Under the pieces are notes generated by a model that was not told the DNA's origin, made no database searches, and was given only the letters and a program-made list of their open reading frames with translations. The translations under genes were made by a program, and so were the position numbers. A stretch of 64,000 bases of DNA from Sipunculus nudus (lineage: Eukaryota > Annelida > Sipuncula > Golfingiida > Sipunculidae): the NCBI GenBank assembly GCA_026874595.1, contig CM049308.1:34714027-34778026 (forward strand). Reading direction: 5' to 3'. Positions 27,375-37,576 of the stretch are shown here, in pieces (the stretch's first letter is position 1; every line of letters begins with the position of its first letter).

Positions 27375-29290
27375 CACTTGTTATTAACGTATTTTATAAC
27401 TGCCTAAACTTTGGGTCATGGTTATAGGTCCTATCGATCTGAGAAATATATATGAATAGAAGAAATAATTTTAAAGATAATTAGACTTTCAATTTATTAT
27501 ATTAATACCAGGATTTTTGGTTTTTATTATATTTAATATGTCAATACTGATTGTTTTTAACAATAATTGCTTAAGTGGCCATAGTCAGAACCCGCAAAAC
27601 ATGAAATAGCAACAGGTACATTTGCCACTCTGGCAAGTCACAACGTGTTTGGGCTTAAGATTTTTTCTTTCGTTGCACATACAACACATTTCATATCAGA
27701 GAACTGGAAAGTGCTTTAGGACTTTCATGTTCCTCTATCGAAATTATACTGTAAACAAAGAAAACACTGATTTCTTTAGATGTTTTCAAATTAATGCATT
27801 CCTCTTTTCGACTGCTATACAATTATATAGTGTGAGACAAGCACGGCAATCGTAAAGCTGTTTTTTTTTTAACCCCCATTTTGTATCTTGTGGCCTCTTG
27901 TCTTATTTATTATGCATGAATATTGCAAATAATTCAAATAATCCGGAGAAAATATTGGTTTATATTTATAATGAGTTTCATTGAGCCCAGTGTTGAAGGA
28001 GAATAAGATACTGGCTACAAAACTTAACAACAGATTATCAACTTTGCACATATTCCAAAATCGGAACACAATTGGCCCAAAACAGCTTACTTAAAAAGAA
28101 TGGTGTCATGCAAGTTTAATTGTCAATGAGAGGTCATCAGTTGTGTAGATTTTTTTTTTCATCGGGGGGTATGATTGGCGCGATAGTGGCAATATGCGCA
28201 ATTGCTTGAACAAAGGGTGTTTCAGGGGGGATTTGCCCCCCCCCCCCCTTCAGACGCTAGAATTTTTTTTTTTTATTTGCAATTGCAAGTGAATTGGTGC
28301 AATTTGATTTATTCTTTTAGTGACTTTTTGATTAAATTGAACATACTAATTACCATTGCTAATGAAAAATTTGTAGGATAATGAATGATTCCCGCATATT
28401 ATTACAAGCACATGGAACCCTTTATCATTTGATTAAGATTACTCTTTACTTTTTAATAATTTACATTTCTATTCGTATAAATCACTGAATAAGAGGAGAC
28501 TAATTAGGACCTTGTGTAAACCAGTTAAATTTGATCTTCCGGACCATGGTTTAAATATGATTACACATGTACAATTTACATATTTGTTGAATTTAATTGT
28601 ATATTTGTTTTGCTGTGTGTGACTATGATGACTTTCTTTTGTAGATGACCATTTGTGCTTTTGGCTGGGCCTACTACACGTAGAAACAACTGGATTCTTT
28701 CAACCAGCGCACACAACAGTTCTTTCAATATGGACTCAAAACTGTATTAGTTTTACGCCGAAGGCGTGCACAACTTGTTCTTAATCTAGTTTTAACTCAT
28801 ACTATTACTTTTTTTCAGTTAAATCGGTTACTTTCCATTTAGCAGTCTTAATGGTTATCTTGGGTAAGTTTCTAAATAAATGTTTGATTCATAGTGCTCT
28901 TTTTAATTGATGCTCTTAATATTGTCTATGTGTTTTAAATCGTAGTTTTAACTTATACTATTACTGTTTTCAGTTAAATCGGTTACTTTTTGATTAGCGA
29001 TCATTTGCTTAGAGATGTTAATCGTGCGTAAGTTTCTTCATAAATGATAGATTGCGTCATAGTGGTCTTTTTTTAACTTATACTCTTAATATTGTCTAAG
29101 TATTCCTTACACAAACTTTCTTTAGTGATTTCTCAACTGATTTAGCTTTAGACATAGGCCTACTTTCATGCTTGGGCATTCGCACATTATTATAGCGGCC
29201 CACTACATAATTCAGTTCAATGTCACATGACCTGTGACATTCTTTCTTATGTTGTTTGTGTATGTTTACTGTTAAATAAAAGCCATTTTT
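27375..29290. other. Gene-free stretch with a short duplication
   Basis: No gene is supported. A roughly 160-bp segment containing 'cagttaaatcggttactttt' is duplicated (about 28784-28925 and 28943-29105). Poly-C at about 28236 and poly-T at 28263 are present. Confidence 0.5.
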
Positions 29291-29292
29291 TT

Positions 29293-31040
29293 AGCGAACC
29301 TTTAAGCTTATGCGATGGTGTGGCGTCGTCCGGCGTCCGTCGTCTGTACGTTAACCCATACTACCTTGAAAACGGCAAGAATTAGCATCAAGAAATGTTA
29401 TGTATAACATTAGTCATCTACAAAACTCTATCGAATTTTGCTTATTTTTTGGCTAACTGCATTTTCTTTGATTTTATAGGGAAAATGCTAAAAAAGCTTT
29501 AAAATTTTCTCCTCCGAATCTGTTCAGCTAAATTGTCCAATATTATACAGAAATGATTCCTGGAACAATCTCTCTCAATCTCTCTCAAGTTTGTTCGAAT
29601 GGTTTAAGTTCGGTGATTTTTGGCCGAGTTACAGGAGGTTGAATTGTCATATGCCATAACAGCCCATTTTAGCTACGTGGCTACAAAAATCTTCTTCTAA
29701 AAAAACACTGGGCCTAATTCTTAAATCTCACACATTAATCATCCTTAGATGTTGATAATTCAAGTTTGTTCAAATGGTCTCAGTTCAGTGACTTTTGGCT
29801 GAGTTACGGGAAGCTGAATTTAGTCATATGCCATAACAGCCCATTTTAGCTAAATGGCTACAAAAATCTTCTTCTCAAAAACCACTGGGCCAAACTCTTT
29901 AATCTCACACTTTAATTATCCTTAGATGTTGATAATTCAAGTTTGTTCAAATGGTCTCAGTTCAGTGAATTTTGGCTGAGTTATGGGAAGCTGAATTTAG
30001 TCATATGCCATAACAGCCCATTTTAGCTAAGTGGCTACAAAAATCTTCTTCTCAAAAACCACTGGGCCAAATTCTTAAATCTCACACATTAATTATCCTT
30101 AGATGTTGATAATTCAAGTTTGTTCAAATGGTTTTGGTTCAATGATTTTTGGCTCAGTTTTGGGAAGTTTAACTTTGCCATTTTGCTGTATTTTCCCATA
30201 TGAGTTATAAACCTACAAAACATTTTTCGACTGATGATACTGAGGCCAGTTTGTTTAATATTTTGCAAGAATAATTCTTATAATAATTGTCTTTTATGGT
30301 TCCAAAAAATGAATTTTGGCCGAATTATAAAGATTGAATTGAGTCATTTTACCATACATTTTAGCTGTGTGAAGCAGATACATCTAGCCTAGCACCAGTT
30401 TATCAGCATCCATTACATCATGCCTCTTGACATTTAGATGTCAGGTTATCTATGGAAAATATGGACAAGAATGTTTTTTAAAAGCTTTTAAAATATGTAG
30501 ATTTATGATATTAGATATCATCTGTACACTAACTTATAATTTCTCAGGAATAGCAGGAGCTACCTGTCACATATGTTATCTGTCACATATCAAATTTTGA
30601 TGGATTCAACTTATTTTTGCTATCTGCATTTACTTAGATTTTACAGGGGAAAAGCTGGAAAAAAATTAAAAGTCTTCTTCTTGTAAATGTCCAGCGAAAT
30701 TGTTCAACATTTTACAGAAATGATCCCAGAGGCGAGCTCTCTCAAGTTTGTTCAAATGGTTTGTGTTTGATAAATTTTAGCAGAGTTACATAACAGGCCA
30801 AGATTATGTATGTTTCTTGAATAGGTTGAGAAACTGCCAACTGTTTCAGATTTGGCAACAGATCAAGAGTTCATTCAGTGCAGCCAAATATAGGTCAACA
30901 GTTCAATCAGTGCAGCCAAGCATAAGGCATGGGATCACCTCATGGGTGTCATGTGAGCACCTCATGGGCAGCATGTGATCATCTCATGGGAAGCATGTGA
31001 TAACCTCATGAGTATCATGTGATCACCTCATGCGTGTCAT
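29293..31040 (+). repeat. Interspersed repeat (copy B of the 0.9-3 kb family)
   Basis: It starts with 'gcgaacctttaagcttatgc' and follows the same order of phrases as copy A, in the same orientation. Within it a 177-bp unit ('catatgccataacagcccat') is repeated at about 29648, 29825 and 30002. It ends with the 'gtgatcacctcatg' strings also seen at about 3010. No genes. Confidence 0.8.
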
Positions 31041-31090
31041 GCCCCTCAGGGCTGCATATGGAGCCAATCTGTATGCACATATCACACTGA

Positions 31091-31653
31091 TTTATAACTT
31101 TCCATGGCCATCGGACCGCGCCGCTTTTATCTACGTGTTTACGATTCTCAAGGTAGACCTCAAAGGATCTGCGAGCGGCAGGGCAACGCTCTCGATTCCC
31201 GATTATCTGAGATGACCACACAACACGACCATGACCCCTGTGGACAGGTACCAGGTGTCCACGTCAGTGTCTCTTCATTTCGTGTCAAACATGAAGCGCA
31301 CATTTTGGGGTTTCCCGCGTACGATAGTACAAATACGACTATCAATAATGAACTGTTCTCACTGTCTGCTATTTTATAACTTTCCATGGCCTTTGGACCG
31401 CGCCGCTTATATCTACGTGTTTACGATTCTCAAGGTAGACCTCAAAGGATCTGCGAGCGGCAGGGCAACGCTCTCGATTCCCGATTATCTGAGATGACCA
31501 CACAACACGACCATGACCCCTGTGGACAGGTACCAGGTGTCCACGTCAGTGTCTCTTCATTTCGTGTCAAACATGAAGCGCACATTTTGGGGTTCCCGCG
31601 TACGATAGTACAAATACGACTATCAATAATGAACTGTTCTCACTGTCTGCTAT
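31091..31653 (+). repeat. Near-perfect tandem duplication, 282-bp unit
   Basis: 31091-31372 and 31373-31653 are almost identical; differences include 'gccatcgg' versus 'gcctttgg' and one missing T. The high identity points to a recent event. The frames seen in each copy are the same short frames and are not supported as genes. Confidence 0.95.
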
Positions 31654-31736
31654 AATTGGAGACCGCTACAACCCATTCGCAGACTGACATGAGATACTGC
31701 GAAACAACAACGAAACGGCAGCACCACAGTTACACC

Positions 31737-32027
31737 ATGGCTCCTCGAATATTTCACGGATGTGTCAAGGCCTTCTATACACCTGAAAGGCTCAAGAAAG
31801 AACCTTGGTTGACGCCAGAACATCATGTTTATGATACACGGCAGGACTCTCTGGACGGTCTTCTACAAGAGCTTATGGACGCCCGTCGAGATAATACAAA
31901 ATTCAAGCCCACTGCTGATGCCAAAGAACTCAGTGTAAAGCTATTCATATGGACTTTTGTACATACCCACAATCTAGACGAATGTGGGTTTAGTATGACT
32001 CGTGATCTTACCCCCCGCTTGATCTAA
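31737..32027 (+). CDS. Small hypothetical protein, 96 aa
   Basis: The ATG at 31737 sits in a strong eukaryotic start context (caccATGG) directly after the 282-bp duplication. The product has normal composition and no low complexity: an N-terminal basic/aromatic part (MAPRIFHGCVKAFY), an acidic middle and a Trp/His-rich C-terminus. No membrane segment or known domain is seen. It lies just upstream of a candidate long terminal repeat, so it could belong to a retroelement, but it does not resemble Gag or Pol. An in-frame ATG also exists at 31689. Confidence 0.35.
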   Translation: MAPRIFHGCVKAFYTPERLKKEPWLTPEHHVYDTRQDSLDGLLQELMDARRDNTKFKPTADAKELSVKLFIWTFVHTHNLDECGFSMTRDLTPRLI

Positions 32028-32044
32028 GACAGTTCTTTCGGGGA

Positions 32045-32641
32045 TGTTTTACCTACACTTACCGGTGTTTAGGTAATTTTAGTTACTTTTTCGGAAAATA
32101 GACTTTATTCAGTACAAATGAATCCGTACAATGTTATGCCTTGACGCTTAATGTTATGATACATATATTACGATGACATCAACCGCAACTATTGTGTTAG
32201 TGACAACCAGTTTCTACGACTGTATCGCAGTATTATGATCTGTAATATATTGCATATTCACATCGTCTATATATTTATATCCACACATTATCAACTGATC
32301 TACTCATGTCATGCATATGTCCTCAGCTAACCATGATCTGACTCACCATTTTAGGGCAGACTTTCTGTACTCACACATCTGTAAATATGTTCGTGTTTGC
32401 TTTAAATAAAGTTTCCGCCGTTGTTCAGAAAATATGTCTTTTGTGATTTTTACTGTGTGGAATGAACGAAGTATGCATGGATGAATATCTGAATACACCC
32501 TGTAAACACCGACACAGACGATTCGTTTGCGCCGGTCTCGCCCCCTAGTGAGGTGGTCCCACACGAGGACCACCACCTCCTGGCACGTCCGTCTGCTCCG
32601 ACGGCTCTGGCCAGACTGATTCTGCGTATGCGCCCTCTACA
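32045..32641 (+). mobile_element. Candidate long terminal repeat with primer-binding-like site
   Basis: The block begins TG, ends 'ctctaCA', and contains AATAAA at 32405-32410. It is followed immediately by 'ttggcgcccc', like the tRNA-primer site next to an LTR. No second copy and no reverse transcriptase were found in the window, so this would be a truncated or solo remnant. The start position is a guess. Confidence 0.3.
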
Positions 32642-32649
32642 TTGGCGCC

Positions 32650-34315
32650 CCCTGGTGGACTGCCCCCCTGCCAAACACCCCTCTACCCCCGGGCCCATCC
32701 ACCCCCACCTCCGCAAATGACTTCCTGCGCAACCTGAGACCCCCACGCATGCGTAAACCACACCCATTTCCATGCCCCAGCCCCGGGAGACCAAAATATC
32801 TGTTACTGGTTGCTAATGCTCCCAAACCACCCTATGCATACTACTTCCGTTCACCCACGTACGTGTGCCTCCTGTGTGATTTTTTGATAACACAACCAAC
32901 GTAATCATGAACGGGATCTCATTGAATATTCCCGACATTCCGGAAATGGAATAAAGAGGAATCAATCAGATTTAGGTGTGGATCTGGCTTACGATCCGGC
33001 TTCAGGAACGCCATGAAGGAGTATTCACACGTGTTCTGTCACTTATGCACGAATGTCCCTGAACGCATGGCCGAATAATTAAGACAAACACGGTTTGGGA
33101 GCATCTCACCCCCCCCCCCCCCCCTTGCGGAGGCTTGTGCTCCTTAGCATGTAGAATTCAAGTTCATATTGCTTCCCACATCACCCTCTGTTTTCACTGT
33201 GATTGCAAGGCAATTTGTAAACAGATCACTGTCACCGGGTACCTGACTGTTTGTACAGTGGAAAAACGTGCGCCGATAGAGATAAGCTCTAAAGCTGTAA
33301 AGGTGGCCCTTACGTATATTGAACTTTGCTTCGAACTATTTACACGTCGACCTGTTCTTATGTGTACCATTTACTAAGAATACATACCTCTCATTCTTAT
33401 AACAATATCACTTGAGAGCTACAGGCGCAATTATCGTTTATAAATTCTAAATCAAAAAGCTTATATTCCTTGAGACAGAGCCTTAAAAGAAATTAATAAA
33501 ACCTGAAATTAATTATTCCTCACGTCCTTTGAATATTGAATTTATTGATAATCGGACAACCTATATTGATCTTACTAAGATGGTCGTTTTGCCAAAATGG
33601 ACACCCAGTTTATGCGTAAGCCCAAAGCATGTAAATTGTCTGTTACCACGTCGAGTTAGCGGGAGGATTCGGCGCCTAGCCGCGCCTTCGAGGTCATGGG
33701 GTACCCCTAGCGGAGAACTTCGTAATCTCAGGGGGACAACCAAAGGGCGTCCTGTTTGGTTGGTGCCTACAACGCTCTAAAACAACCACAGGGCAGGACC
33801 CTGTTTAGGCGTTGTGGGGGCTACTAGGGCGTTTGCCAAAGTAGCGGAGTTAATGTTATCGGAGTTTGTAGTAGTATTCAGAAAAACACGGAATTGATAC
33901 ACGTATATAATTAACTAAGAAGGGTTTGTATAAGGCAAGGAAAAATATGTACACGGTGAGAATTCAAATTACCAGCAACGCCCAAAATGATAGGAGAGAG
34001 CGGAACTTATTGGTCTAGGAGGTGAGGTATGATCTGACAAGTGAAAGATATATTAGAGTGGACGGAAACCCTTAGTGGCCGGGCCCGATATCCCCCGCCA
34101 AAAAAATCCAAAATCATGTCATCTTTTCACTTTGTATTCTATTTGTTTATCACCTTTTAACTTCGGCTAACGTACAGTCCTGTTTATTTTTATGGTAACT
34201 CTGTGTCAGGCATCACCCCGCTGAGCCGGCGGCTAACATCCCATACATTATGCCTGTTTCACCTAGAAAGTTATCTATGTCGAGAGTAGTGTATAGACAT
34301 TTAGTTGCCAAAATA
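32650..34315. other. Gene-free junction between repeats and virus-like element
   Basis: No gene is supported. It holds a GC-richer patch at about 32650-32800, a poly-C run at about 33110-33124 and another GC-richer patch at about 33655-33830. The left end of the virus-like element should lie near here or to its right, but no terminal inverted repeat can be tested because the right end is outside the window. Confidence 0.5.
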
Positions 34316-34618
34316 ATCCGGTTTATCTGCCACCCGTGACGTCACAGTACCCCAATCCGCCGTAACTGCCACTTTTGACCTCTTTCAATCCGGTTTATCT
34401 GCCACTTTTACTACTAATCCGGTTTATCTGCCACTTTTACTACTAATCCGGTTTATCTGCCACTTTCACTCTCAATCCGGTTTATCTGCCACTTTTACTA
34501 CTAATCCGGTTTATCTGCCACTTTCACTCTCAATCCGGTTTATCTGCCACTTTCACTACCAATCCGGTTTATTTGCCACTTTCACTGCCAGTCCGGTTTA
34601 TTTGCCACTTTGGGGGTG
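34316..34618 (+). repeat. 29-bp tandem repeats beside the virus-like element
   Basis: Eight direct copies of a 29-bp unit, core 'aatccggtttatctgccact', start at 34387, 34416, 34445 and so on to 34618. The tail alternates between two spellings ('tttactact' and 'ttcactctc'). Two degenerate copies lie upstream at 34316 and 34358. There are no spacers. The array abuts the detached capsid segment. Iteron-like or subterminal repeat function is possible but unproven. Confidence 0.95.
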
Positions 34619-34639
34619 CACACTGTGCTGGACCGACGT

Positions 34640-34804
34640 CATGAACAGCGGCAGCAGCAACCCGGAGTACTCGACCACCACGGCCAGCGGCACGCCAAGC
34701 ATGCACGACTGGGGCACAGAGGACGGGGGAACCACAGGTAGCAAAAGACCTTACGCCAAATACACATTCGACAAGGACACGGCCACCACCACGCAGGCCG
34801 GGGG
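34640..34804 (+). repeat. Detached 165-bp copy of a capsid-gene segment
   Basis: This plus-strand segment matches 46034-46198 read on the minus strand over 165 bp with one difference seen (acaggT versus acaggC). In the capsid gene the segment encodes 55 in-frame residues of a variable surface-type loop. Here it stands alone, starts at an ATG and has unrelated sequence on both sides. It is much richer in GC than its surroundings. It is not itself a complete gene. Confidence 0.95.
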
Positions 34805-34848
34805 GAGTAAAGAAAAACAAAGACCGGAAATATAATACACAAATGAAT

Positions 34849-34864
34849 TTTATTCCAATTTATT
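34849..34864 (-). terminator. Polyadenylation signals for the leftmost minus genes
   Basis: Two AATAAA hexamers on the minus strand (34849-34854 and 34859-34864) lie about 150 nt downstream of the leftmost gene's stop. Confidence 0.5.
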
Positions 34865-35013
34865 TACATAGTTTTTTCAAATGAACATCTTTTTTCTTTT
34901 TTACACAACGCATACTTAAGCTAGAAATATTATGATTGCTTCTTAACAATAAAACTTCTTTTGTGACGAATTGATATATTTTATCATTAACTTTCACATA
35001 ACGTTTTTTAACT

Positions 35014-35391
35014 TTATGAAACGGAGTCATTGTTCAATACTTTAAAATGATGAATATCTAGTTTCTTTCTAAAACGTCCTTTCGTTGATCCTATTACATT
35101 CATAGGATCCCATTTAGAAAATACATGTATAGTTCCATCCACAACATCTTCTATAGGTTCAACTATTATAGTCTCTACCCATATCTTATTACAACAATTG
35201 CAATATTTTTTCATTATTACACATTGTGTTCTTTGCCTGTCTAAGGAATGTTTGTATACACCAGAAAAATCCCAACTATTTATGTTAGTATTCTCAAGAT
35301 CAAATGGATTCCTGGGAGTTATAGTTTTAACTCCAGCTACGGTTAAGATATAGTTCAAATACGGGTAACGGCTTTTTTCGTCTAGGTCCAT
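35014..35391 (-). CDS. Hypothetical protein, 125 aa
   Basis: Leftmost gene of the virus-like element. It starts at ATG 35391 and stops at 35014. The product is soluble-looking, with a central C-x-C-C cluster (KYCNCCNKIW, about residues 63-72) that could bind a metal, and a basic C-terminal part. No family is recognised. The next gene upstream on the same strand ends 21 nt before its start, so the small left-end genes form a tight block. Confidence 0.6.
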   Translation of the reverse strand: MDLDEKSRYPYLNYILTVAGVKTITPRNPFDLENTNINSWDFSGVYKHSLDRQRTQCVIMKKYCNCCNKIWVETIIVEPIEDVVDGTIHVFSKWDPMNVIGSTKGRFRKKLDIHHFKVLNNDSVS

Positions 35392-35412
35392 TGAAAAAAG
35401 CTCTAAATATAT

Positions 35413-35673
35413 CTATAATTGAAGTAAATGTTTATTCAATATTTCCCGGTTAGTGAATTTCTTTTCTTTCATGTAGCGCCATTCAGATGAATCGTAGATT
35501 GGAGCCAAGTAGGTGTGTTCTATAATTGTCCCGGGTTGATATTTTAAGTCGAAGGCGGCGATTCCCAGTACTAAATAATTGGTGAGGTTTTTTTCACGTA
35601 TTATTTTGCGAATGTTCACGTGAGGATTTTGTACCAAAGGTTCAACACCATAACGTAGAGTGAAATAAATCAT
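35413..35673 (-). CDS. Hypothetical protein, 86 aa
   Basis: ATG at 35673. The product has mixed composition with strand-rich and aromatic stretches (EHTYLAPIYDSSEWRYM) and a basic end. No membrane segment, signal peptide or known motif. It lies between two other small minus-strand genes. It is called a gene from its position, coding-like composition and tight spacing, not from homology. Confidence 0.55.
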   Translation of the reverse strand: MIYFTLRYGVEPLVQNPHVNIRKIIREKNLTNYLVLGIAAFDLKYQPGTIIEHTYLAPIYDSSEWRYMKEKKFTNREILNKHLLQL

Positions 35674-35714
35674 CAGTCCAGTTTTTCTAATCTAGTGATC
35701 TGTTCCGTTACACA

Positions 35715-36093
35715 TTAGATGATGTCGTTGATTTGTTCCAAGTAGTTTTCAATTAATTGGGTGATTTCAACAACAGTGTAGATTTTCTTGGAAGCTGCAG
35801 AAGTGCGTCTCTTTGTTTCTCTTTTCAGTGTTTTGGCAGGTACAGGTCTCCTACGTTTGCGCGTTTTAGGTGCTGAAGTACTGGGCGCAGTTGACGGAGG
35901 CGGTGGGGGGGGGGGGGGGCATCAACACTTCATCCACGGTAACCGGTACAGTTATTTTCGGTGTAGGTAGCGGGATGTCTTCTTCAGGTAGCGGGATGTC
36001 GGCAGGTACTGGCGGTGCACTGTTGTTCAATATCTCGTACAAGTCGAGAGGTGGAGCTGCATCTGTGAATGAACTGCTTGCTGCTTGTGCCAT
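35715..36093 (-). CDS. Proline-rich protein with basic tail, frame broken at a G15 run
   Basis: ATG 36093 lies in context caccATGG. The first frame reads an acidic, proline-rich region and meets a run of 15 G on the plus strand (35905-35919, proline codons). After it, the coding-like sequence is in another frame: an Arg/Lys-rich patch, then a helical C-terminus ending at TAA 35715-35717. The run length probably varies by slippage or was misread, so one gene of about 125 codons is likely. A TATAAA (36137-36142) and the shared 21-bp motif (36154-36174) lie upstream. Function unknown. Confidence 0.6.
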
Positions 36094-36136
36094 GGTGACG
36101 AATCGCCGTTATGATCAGCTTTATACCAGTGCGCGG

Positions 36137-36174
36137 TTTATATCCTCTATTCACCGGAAGTCCCGTACGCAAAC
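36137..36174 (-). promoter_or_regulatory. Promoter with TATA box and shared motif, site A
   Basis: The motif CCGGAAGTCCCGTACGCAAAC (plus-strand spelling, given as CCGGAAG, then TCCC, then GTACGCAAAC) occupies 36154-36174. A minus-strand TATAAA sits at 36137-36142, 44 nt before the ATG at 36093. Sites B and C repeat the motif upstream of two other genes. Confidence 0.65.
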
Positions 36175-36209
36175 TCATTTGGCATCGAGCCAAACCGGAA
36201 ATCGTTTTC

Positions 36210-36644
36210 TCAATCGTATGATTCACCTTGGAAACTCACTAATGTAGGGTTTTTACGTCTATACCATTCTTGTAGATAATCAGCTACTTCTTTGGTATGA
36301 CAAATGTAAATATTAGGAGTGTCTTGGTAATACGCACCGGCAGATTCACGTACTACTAAATATTTTTTCGTACCGGATTTTTTTATGGGGGTATTGTAAT
36401 TTGTTAATACGGCAAAGTAACTCAAAGCCGGGGATTTTGTTAAACGGCTTTCACTCAAACATAAACTTTTTCCCCATGTCCGGTATTGGAAACATTTCGA
36501 TTCAGGGTTTTTTTGAGAACATACATGCCGGTAATGTGAAATGTAGCCTTGCATTAATTTTGTATTGCACCGTTTTGTGCAACAACGTCTGTTCAATAGT
36601 TTGTACATCACATAAAATTTCATATTATTATTCTTTTTTTCCAT
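36210..36644 (-). CDS. Hypothetical Cys-rich protein, about 144 aa
   Basis: The frame is open from ATG 36686, but the ATG at 36644 (MEKKNNN) is preferred because the upstream one lies within the end of the neighbouring gene. The N-terminal half is basic with several cysteines (RRCCTKRC, then HVC and KCF), suggesting metal binding or disulfides. The C-terminal half is mixed with aromatic residues. Its opening (MEKK...FYVMYKLLNRRC) resembles that of the next gene (MKKRKKIYIVYKIINCK), so the two may be distant duplicates. No known family. Confidence 0.6.
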   Translation of the reverse strand: MEKKNNNMKFYVMYKLLNRRCCTKRCNTKLMQGYISHYRHVCSQKNPESKCFQYRTWGKSLCLSESRLTKSPALSYFAVLTNYNTPIKKSGTKKYLVVRESAGAYYQDTPNIYICHTKEVADYLQEWYRRKNPTLVSFQGESYD

Positions 36645-36655
36645 AATGATATTTT

Positions 36656-36895
36656 TTAATTCATTCTTATGGATATCCAGCAACATTTTTCTTTATCTTC
36701 TGCTATATCATTTTCTGATGAACAGCCGGTATGGCGTGGAGAGCGAGGTTGGAAATCTGGATATTCATACCGGAAGTAGGGACCTATTTCGAGTTCTTCT
36801 GCTTGTTTTTGATGATGGCGATGAAAAACATACTGGCATTTGTCTTTACAATTAATTATTTTGTAGACGATGTAGATTTTCTTCCTTTTCTTCAT
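36656..36895 (-). CDS. Hypothetical small basic protein, 79 aa
   Basis: ATG at 36895. The N-terminus is a basic/hydrophobic strand-like segment (KKIYIVYKIINCK), followed by a His/Gln-rich part and an acidic C-terminus. The start resembles that of the adjacent downstream gene, suggesting an old duplication. No function can be assigned. Confidence 0.5.
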   Translation of the reverse strand: MKKRKKIYIVYKIINCKDKCQYVFHRHHQKQAEELEIGPYFRYEYPDFQPRSPRHTGCSSENDIAEDKEKCCWISIRMN

Positions 36896-36959
36896 CGGTA
36901 CCGGTAGTAGATGAAAGGCGGTACAGAAAGTTTTCTGATTTTTAGGGTTTTCACGATTT

Positions 36960-37469
36960 TTACCCAGTTACAGCGTTCGTAGCCGGGCCTGTATTTCTTT
37001 TTACGTTTGTAGATTCTAATCTTGTTATCATGACAGCGTTGCATTTGTATGTTTCCTCCTCGTAGAAATCAGGAACGGTGTGTGGTTCGGGAGCGTATAC
37101 GATGAACATGTGATGTTCAGGATTGGTAAATCTTCTTACAAATTCAGGTTCTTCGAAATCGTAATTATTGCTTTCAGTCCAGAAATCGTGTTGCTGATTT
37201 AAAATTATTCGTTTCTCGATGTAAGGGGTGTTGGTGATCTTGTATTCACCCAAGCGTTGTTCTGTTAGATGAACTGCATCTAAATGGTACTGTGAAAATT
37301 CTACTAAGTCCAAAGTATCTTTCGGGCATAAACCCCAGAGGATTTCATGAAAAACTTGAATGTTCGTTAGTCTATCACATTGTCGGTAGTAATCTGCTGA
37401 TTTACACGTTACTAGATGGTCATTCTGCAGGTGACATTCGTGGCACGGTATGTGCCGGGTTAACCGCAT
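36960..37469 (-). CDS. Hypothetical zinc-binding-like protein, 169 aa
   Basis: ATG at 37469. The N-terminus has HIPCHECH followed by a further Cys (H-x2-C-x2-C-H-x8-C), which looks like a small zinc knuckle. The rest is a compact mixed sequence with Trp and His. There is no membrane segment. The gene has the shared motif (site B) 44 nt upstream of its start, but no clear TATA box at the usual spacing. Promoter grouping links it with the PC4-like gene and the proline-rich gene. Function unknown. Confidence 0.65.
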   Translation of the reverse strand: MRLTRHIPCHECHLQNDHLVTCKSADYYRQCDRLTNIQVFHEILWGLCPKDTLDLVEFSQYHLDAVHLTEQRLGEYKITNTPYIEKRIILNQQHDFWTESNNYDFEEPEFVRRFTNPEHHMFIVYAPEPHTVPDFYEEETYKCNAVMITRLESTNVKRNTGPATNAVTG

Positions 37470-37513
37470 AGTGGTATAATAGATTAGTTCGGGGGTTTTT
37501 TTGCCTTCTCAAA

Positions 37514-37536
37514 CCGGAAGCGCTGTACGCAAACCG
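37514..37536 (-). promoter_or_regulatory. Shared upstream motif, site B
   Basis: Plus-strand spelling CCGGAAG-CGCT-GTACGCAAAC, followed by CG. It lies 44 nt upstream of the ATG at 37469. It matches sites A and C except in the four central bases. Confidence 0.65.
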
Positions 37537-37576
37537 AGTTCAGCTTTTGGAACCCAACCAATTGGCTCGTTGCCAG

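Noticed and set aside
32450-32825. Long minus-strand frames over the GC-rich patch
   Set aside because: They are Gly/Arg-rich products of GC composition, overlap each other in different frames, and have no recognisable motif.
1-34000. tRNA or rRNA genes
   Set aside because: No cloverleaf with A and B boxes or rRNA-like conserved stretch was recognised in either strand.
32650-34315. Left terminal inverted repeat of the element
   Set aside because: No candidate can be confirmed without the right end; no AG-starting repeat stood out.
34316-34618. Possible CRISPR array
   Set aside because: The 29-bp units are directly adjacent with no spacers, there is no cas gene, and the genome is animal. 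It is a tandem repeat.
34602-34835. Open frame across the detached capsid segment as a gene
   Set aside because: It begins at TTG, contains only the 55 capsid codons plus unrelated flanks, and lacks the rest of a capsid gene. It is treated as a duplicated segment.
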